Assembly (NCBI RefSeq): GCF_963583255.1
Contig: NC_084804.1
Span: 21,706,061 to 21,770,060 of the forward strand
DNA: 64,000 nucleotides
Source: Pyrus communis
Taxonomy: Eukaryota; Streptophyta; Magnoliopsida; Rosales; Rosaceae
Direction of reading: 5' to 3'
Shown here: positions 58,876 through 64,000 of the stretch, one piece after another
Layout: every line of letters starts with the position of its first letter
Numbering within the stretch: position 1 is the stretch's first letter
Translations under genes and position numbers: made by a program
The notes under the pieces: model-generated
Database searches by the model: none
What the model was told of the DNA's origin: nothing
What the model saw: the letters and a program-made list of their open reading frames with translations, nothing else

Positions 58876-59560
58876 TTTAGAGTTGTTGGTGCCAAAACTC
58901 GGACAGAGCTAGCTTGACTGAGTTCAACACGTATTTGTCCCGAGTGTTGTTTTCGGTTTTAGTGCTACGAAATGACTTGAGAGAGAGGAAATAGGCATAC
59001 CATTAGAGGATACCAACAGACAGTGGTGAGAGTAGAGTTGTGTTGTGTTTGGGCTTAGATCTGACTTCCCAAAAGATTGTGCACTAAATGGGACGCTGAT
59101 TCAATTAAGTTCTTTTTATGCCTTGACCAAATGAGGACTTGAAATCCAGTGCGAAATAAGTGCTTGCGTAAGTTATAATTGAAAATGAAAGTAGAAATGG
59201 AAATAGAAACAAGAAATTGACTATAATCATTTCATGACGAAATCGAGATTACAATAACCTACAAAAAAGATTTAGGCTGATGAGCCAATCCACATGGCTT
59301 GAAAAGTAAATAAACTCTGAAATGTAAAGAAAGCAGTAAACCCTAACAAAACTCATGCCATATAGGGCAAGATAATGCCAAAGGAACCCACCGAGGCCAT
59401 TGTTGTGGTGATCATGGTTGTTAGAATTGCACGTCAACCAAATAATACCATAGGGGTGGCAAAGCTGTAAAAATCTTAGATCCCAACGATCGTATGGAGT
59501 GTCCCTTGGCTGCTTCAGAGAGGGTCGTCCCATATCAAGCCTTATTTATATTTATGGCAC
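58876..59560 (+). repeat. LTR-like dispersed repeat (copy 2)
   Basis: This is the partner of 29150-29990 in the same orientation. It begins near TTGTTGGTGCCAAAACTCGG and includes CATGCCATATAGGGCAAGAT-type text near 59353. No coding sequence is attached. Confidence 0.6.
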
Positions 59561-59792
59561 AAACATGACTGAACTATCCTTTTCGTTTTTGATTTCTAGT
59601 GGTGATATTGTACATAACAATAAGTATATATTGATCATATTAAGGTTGGTTTGGAAGTAGTTCTAATATTAGTCATAAAAAATATTTTCAATCATTTTAA
59701 AACCATTTTCAAACTAGCCTTAAAAATTTGAGCCACATTTAGGTATGACTTTGATAGCGCTACAACTTAATCAGAACATTGAAGAAAATTTA

Positions 59793-59945
59793 TAATTGAT
59801 ATTTTTTTTTTATACAACGATATACTTACACTAGGGGATGGGGCAATAAATTAGTTGCGAACTCACCATCCATGATATTCGAATTTAAGACATCTCTTTA
59901 TAAGTGAAGAGGAGTACAAGTAGATCATATTGCTAAGTGGCAAGC
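59793..59945 (-). mobile_element. tRNA-derived SINE (family shared with 49843-49995)
   Basis: On the minus strand a tRNA-like head with CTTGCCACTTAGCAATATGA is followed by CTCTTCACTTATAAAGAGAT, a box-B-like ATTCGAATATC and an A tail (plus-strand T run at about 59802-59811). Confidence 0.6.
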
Positions 59946-61731
59946 ATATTCTTTCTCAATACAATCATATTTTGCCAAGGAGGGACTGGGTTGGGGTGGG
60001 ATGGAGTGGAAGGAAGGGGAATTTGGATAAAACCACATAGTAAATTAACTATTTGGGAGATTATATTCACACACTTTAAATTACTTCTCCCACATATTTT
60101 TAATTTTTTAATATTTTTCTATCAAGTGTTAGTGGTGTGTAAAAAATATTAAAAAAATTAAAAGAACATGAAAGAAGTAATTTGAGGTGTGTGAATATAA
60201 TCTCTCTAATTATATATCAAACTAAAAATTGCCGTCTTCTTCACCCATCAACTTGCTCAATTGTTTAATAGTTGCTCTAAGGTTTTTTTATTGGTAAGGG
60301 GGCAAGTGTTTTGATAAAATGCCTCAGAGAGGAGGCTGAGGTATGGAAAGGTGACCTCTCAGGCTTTGGCCTTCCAAGTATGAACTGTGTTTGGAGTCTT
60401 GCTGCTTGAAGCCATATAATTCAAATACAAATTCAACTATTAAATTACGAGTTCTCTTTCATCTAAAGGGAAACAACCTAATTAATTAGAAAATATAATA
60501 ATATTGGTAATGTCGTAATTTTCTAAGTAGTATATTCATAGATTTGACATTCATGTCGTTTTTGTGACATATCCAATGTTTTGACGTGGCGTGTTGTATA
60601 ATACTCATTAAAAGAAGGGTAATATGACTCGATCCGAACTATTAATATTAACAGGTAATATGACTTGACTTGTTACTCGTTAAAAAAAAAATGTTTTAAT
60701 TCAATAACTAATCAAATGAAAAAACTAATTAGTATTTACATATCACATTGTTACATAAATATTACTTCATATTTTGTGGAGAACATTAATTATTATGAAT
60801 TTTTATTTATTTTGCCCTCCCTTAAAAATACTGTTCACGAGGTTTTGTAGGGTTTTAAAAATCCAAAAGATGATGTACCCATCGTCAAAGCGTAGAGATG
60901 CGAGTGTTTGCATATATATATATATATAATTTTTTTTTTTCACATTTTTCACGCTTGTAAATTAATTGTAATGTATTTTTTTAATATGATTTGGTATTTT
61001 TAACGGCCTTGGTTTTTTTAATGTGCTTAGGAATTTTTTAATCTCACTTACGAAGTTACTATAACTATTTAATAATTAGTAAGATTTATTCAGTAGTTTA
61101 AAATTATCAAACTAATTTTTTTCTTAAGAGATTACTTGCGAGTAAATATGTTAAGAACCCGTATCTTATCAGGTGAATGATCCGATTAGTTAGTGTGTTG
61201 ATGTGAGACGCGTTATTTTCATGTCCTTTCGTGTTAGGTTATAGAGTCGTGTAGGAAATTACCATGTTTAAGTATTTGAGACACATTGAGTTAAAGATAA
61301 AGGCCCTAACCACTAGAACAATTCACATTTGCAGTAATGTCGTAATTAGTTTTTAGAAGCCTTAGTTTTTTAGTCTTTAGTCTTCCTTTATTGCCTAAAA
61401 TTGAATTTGTCTCACTTTACTCCTGAAACTGTCAAATTCGAGCTATTTCTCCCCACTTATGTACACATTGGCAGAGATTATGCAGTTTTTTAAAGGTTTA
61501 AGACAATTTGCAAATTTCATACTTCGCCATCCAAAATGGCTTATCTTTTCCAACATGATATGAAACGTCCGCTTTAACCGACTTAAACTTAAGAAGAGCA
61601 TGGAAAAATAAGTTTGATAAACACATCTCCATAACGTGGCACATGCTTGACAGCCCCCCATTATCCAATTGGCATTTGGTATGAAAAAACAAAACAGAAA
61701 CAAATTGGTGAACACAAACCCAAAACACAGA
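59946..61731. other. gene-free, AT-rich spacer
   Basis: No gene is supported in this 1.8 kb. A short inverted repeat with TATATTCACACACTTTAAATT-like arms lies at about 60060-60210. The sequence near the right end is the distal promoter of nitrite reductase. Confidence 0.4.
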
Positions 61732-61757
61732 TGACCCTTGGCACCACCCAAGAGTCC
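61732..61757 (+). promoter_or_regulatory. nitrate-responsive element (NRE)
   Basis: TGACCCTT (61732-61739), a spacer of exactly ten bases, and AAGAGTCC (61750-61757) match the published pseudo-palindromic NRE of plant nitrite reductase promoters. NIN-like protein (NLP) factors bind this element. It lies 195-220 bases before the ATG at 61952, so nitrate induction is expected. Confidence 0.9.
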
Positions 61758-61951
61758 ACTCTCAACAAAAAAATGAACCTCTCCCTCCTCCTAAGGTCCT
61801 CACCAGCCACCGCTGATCCTACACCCCTCACCTACAAAAATGAACACCCTCCTCTTCACTCTGTCAATTCCCACTTCACCACCACCACCACCAAAACCTT
61901 CAGCTCTTTGCTATCATTACCTGCGGCAGCATACTACTTGTACTATCAGCC

Positions 61952-64000
61952 ATGTCACCATCCCTCTCTGTTCCATTCCTATCCCCTCCCCTGTCCTCAG
62001 CAGCTCCCTGCTGCAGGGCAACAAGGCTGGCAGCTGCCACCACCCCCGTGGCGCCGGTTTCTGCGGAGGTGGAGGCGGCGAGGCTGGAACCTAGAGTGGA
62101 GGAGAGAGATAGGTACTGGGTTTTGAAGGAGAAGTTTAGAGGAGGGATTAATGTTCAGGAGAAGATGAAGATTGAGAGGGAGCCTATGAAGCTTTTCATG
62201 GAAGGTGGGATTGAAGAACTTGCCAAGATCTCTTTTGAGGAACTTGACAAGGCTAAGGATACCAAGGATGATATCGATGTCAGGCTCAAGTGGCTTGGGC
62301 TTTTCCACAGGAGAAAGCACCATTGTAAGTTAGTTTGATATATATTTGTTCTTTTTATTCATTTTTTACATCTACTTATTGTTTTATGTGATTTGAATGA
62401 CTCAGTTCAGCAAATTAGTTCGAATATTCGTAGGGGTAATGGTCTTTTTTGTCGATATTGCCATGTTACGTTGTTAGATTATTAGTAAGGATCGCACCTT
62501 AGAACATGAATTCATTTAATTAATGTGCGACCGACAAGAAGATTGGCAGATTGTTTGACATCTTTTAATTACACCCATCAAGCATCTCATGGTTTCCATA
62601 TGTTCTTAATCAAATTTCTTGACCAGATGGTAGATTTATGATGAGATTGAAGCTACCAAATGGTGTCACAACAAGTGCACAAACGAGATATCTTGCCAGT
62701 GTGATAAGAAAATATGGCAAGGATGGCTGTGCGGATGTCACAACAAGGCAAAATTGGCAAATTCGCGGAGTAGTACTGCCTGATGTGCCCGAAATTTTGA
62801 AAGGTCTTGCCGAAGTTGGATTGACGAGTCTGCAGAGTGGCATGGACAATGTGAGAAATCCAGTTGGAAATCCTCTTGCAGGCATTGACCCACTCGAGAT
62901 TGTCGATACAAGACCTTACACAAACTTGTTGTCTCAATATATCACTGGGAATTCACTTGGAAATCCAAATGTCACAAACTTGTAAGTGTTTTGGCTCCCG
63001 CGCATGCTGAAAGTACTGTTCCGTTCTTTGTATACAATTAGGGGCTTAGTTTTTATATGAGTAGAAATACTTGGTTTCTTAAGTTTGGTTTTCATCTGAG
63101 CAGGCCAAGAAAGTGGAATGTGGCTGTGGTGGGCACTCATGACCTTTTCGAGCATCCCCACATCAACGATCTTGCTTACATGCCTGCAACAAAGGATGGC
63201 AGATTCGGATTCAATTTGCTCGTTGGAGGATTCTTCAGTCCCAAGCGATGCACAGAGGCAGTCACTCTGGATGCCTGGGTCTCCGCGGATGATGTGATCC
63301 CAGTTTGCAAAGCAATACTAGAGGCCTATAGAGACCTTGGCTTCAGAGGGAACCGACAGAAAACAAGAATGATGTGGTTGATTGATGAACTAGTAAGTAC
63401 TTGTTGTCCGGATTATAATAATACTAGTTTTAATATGCGGTAACAAGTGTACTCTCCCACGTTACTGAATTTGGTGTACAATGTTTCTATATTTACACAG
63501 AAAACCCTCACAAAATTTCGAAGATCTACATTATACAAAATTTCTGTTGTGCACTAAATGTATATTGCCGAACTCAAAATTTTTTGTTATAGCACTTGCC
63601 TGACAGTTTTTGAACATTGTACGAATGCAGGGCATAGAAGGATTTAGATCAGAGGTTGTGAAAAGAATGCCTTTCGAAGACCTGGAGAGAGCGGCTTCTG
63701 AAGATCTGGTTAAGAAGCAATGGGAAAGGAGAGATTATATGGGTGTCCATCCGCAGAAACAAGAAGGTTTAAGCTATGTGGGACTTCACATTCCTGTAGG
63801 CCGGCTCCAAGCAGATGACATGGATGAGCTAGCTCGTTTAGCCGATGAGTATGGCACAGGGGAACTCCGGCTCACTGTGGAGCAAAACATAATCCTCCCG
63901 AATGTAGAGAATTCAAGAATTGAAGCATTACTTAAAGAGCCTCTTTTGCAAAATACGTATTCCCCCACACCTTCAATTCTCATGAGAGGATTGGTGGCCT
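61952..64000 (+). CDS. NIR1: ferredoxin-nitrite reductase, chloroplastic (3' end beyond window)
   Basis: Four exons are visible (61952-62324, 62627-62981, 63104-63392 and 63631 onward), giving about 462 residues before the window ends in frame. The enzyme reduces nitrite to ammonium in plastids with six electrons from ferredoxin, using siroheme and a 4Fe-4S cluster. Residues 1 to about 45 are Ser/Pro/Ala-rich, a transit peptide. Conserved blocks include EKMKIEREPMKLFMEGGIEE, LGLFHRRKHHYGRFMMRLKL, TTRQNWQIRGVVLPDVPEI, NDLAYMPATKDGRFGFNLLV and VGRLQADDMDELARLAD. The four Cys ligands of the Fe-S/siroheme centre lie in the missing C-terminal part. The start at 61952 heads the only frame continuous with the mature protein; the Met at 61773 is in another frame. 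Confidence 0.95.

Noticed and set aside
61647..62126. 159-residue plus-strand ORF before nitrite reductase
   Set aside because: It runs through the promoter NRE and is out of frame with the conserved nitrite reductase sequence.
1..64000. CRISPR arrays, bacterial operons, integrated organelle DNA or endogenous viral genes
   Set aside because: No regularly spaced identical repeats, Shine-Dalgarno-linked gene strings, plastid or mitochondrial gene blocks, or viral polymerase or capsid motifs were seen. Short tandem repeats are microsatellites or local duplications.

Overview
The window is nuclear DNA from a flowering plant. Genes are split by GT-AG introns, spacers are long and AT-rich, and there are two eukaryotic tRNA genes and many plant-type transposons. 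Repeat character (Cassandra TRIMs with a 5S-like LTR, tRNA-derived SINEs, several MITE families) suggests Rosaceae, probably the apple/pear group; that assignment is inference from recollection, not a search.

Layout. 1-8440 is repeat-rich: a hAT element with nested insertions, a Tourist MITE, a broken TIR-NBS resistance gene fragment and a LINE RNase H relic. A 0.7 kb duplication (487-1193 and 8441-9153) links this part to the m-type thioredoxin gene at 8993-10090 (minus). tRNA-Arg(UCU) follows. MCCB, the beta subunit of mitochondrial methylcrotonoyl-CoA carboxylase, fills 10959-15252 (minus, ten exons). After LINE and LTR-like relics come a chloroplast DJ-1/PfpI gene (19075-22459, plus), tRNA-Glu(CUC), and an ABF/AREB-type bZIP gene (24485-26842, minus). 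28-34.6 kb is mostly degenerate repeats. A DYW-class PPR gene (35382-37859), a hAT element carrying an aldehyde dehydrogenase gene fragment (37967-38863), a DUF1685 gene (39942-40429) and three Cassandra insertions (40954-43902) follow. A COR27/COR28-type cold and clock gene (45846-48967), core alpha-1,3-fucosyltransferase (51754-55930), a decayed 25S rDNA fragment (57308-57495) and the first two thirds of ferredoxin-nitrite reductase (61952 to the end) complete the window.

Gene order recalls Arabidopsis At4g34030 (MCCB), At4g34020 (DJ1C), At4g34000 (ABF3), At4g33990 (EMB2758), At4g33985 (DUF1685) and At4g33980 (COR28). The fucosyltransferase is absent there but sits beside ABF4 and ABF1 in Arabidopsis (At3g19280/At3g19290 and At1g49710/At1g49720). 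The outer genes, thioredoxin m3 and nitrite reductase, match At2g15570 and At2g15620. The window therefore looks like an ancestral block that Arabidopsis fractionated after polyploidy.

The genes are independent plant loci, not an operon. Two have strongly diagnostic promoters: a full nitrate-responsive element before nitrite reductase, and clustered evening-element, ABRE and DRE cores before the COR28-type gene. I found no wholly novel system; the most unusual objects are the gene-carrying hAT element and the Cassandra cluster.
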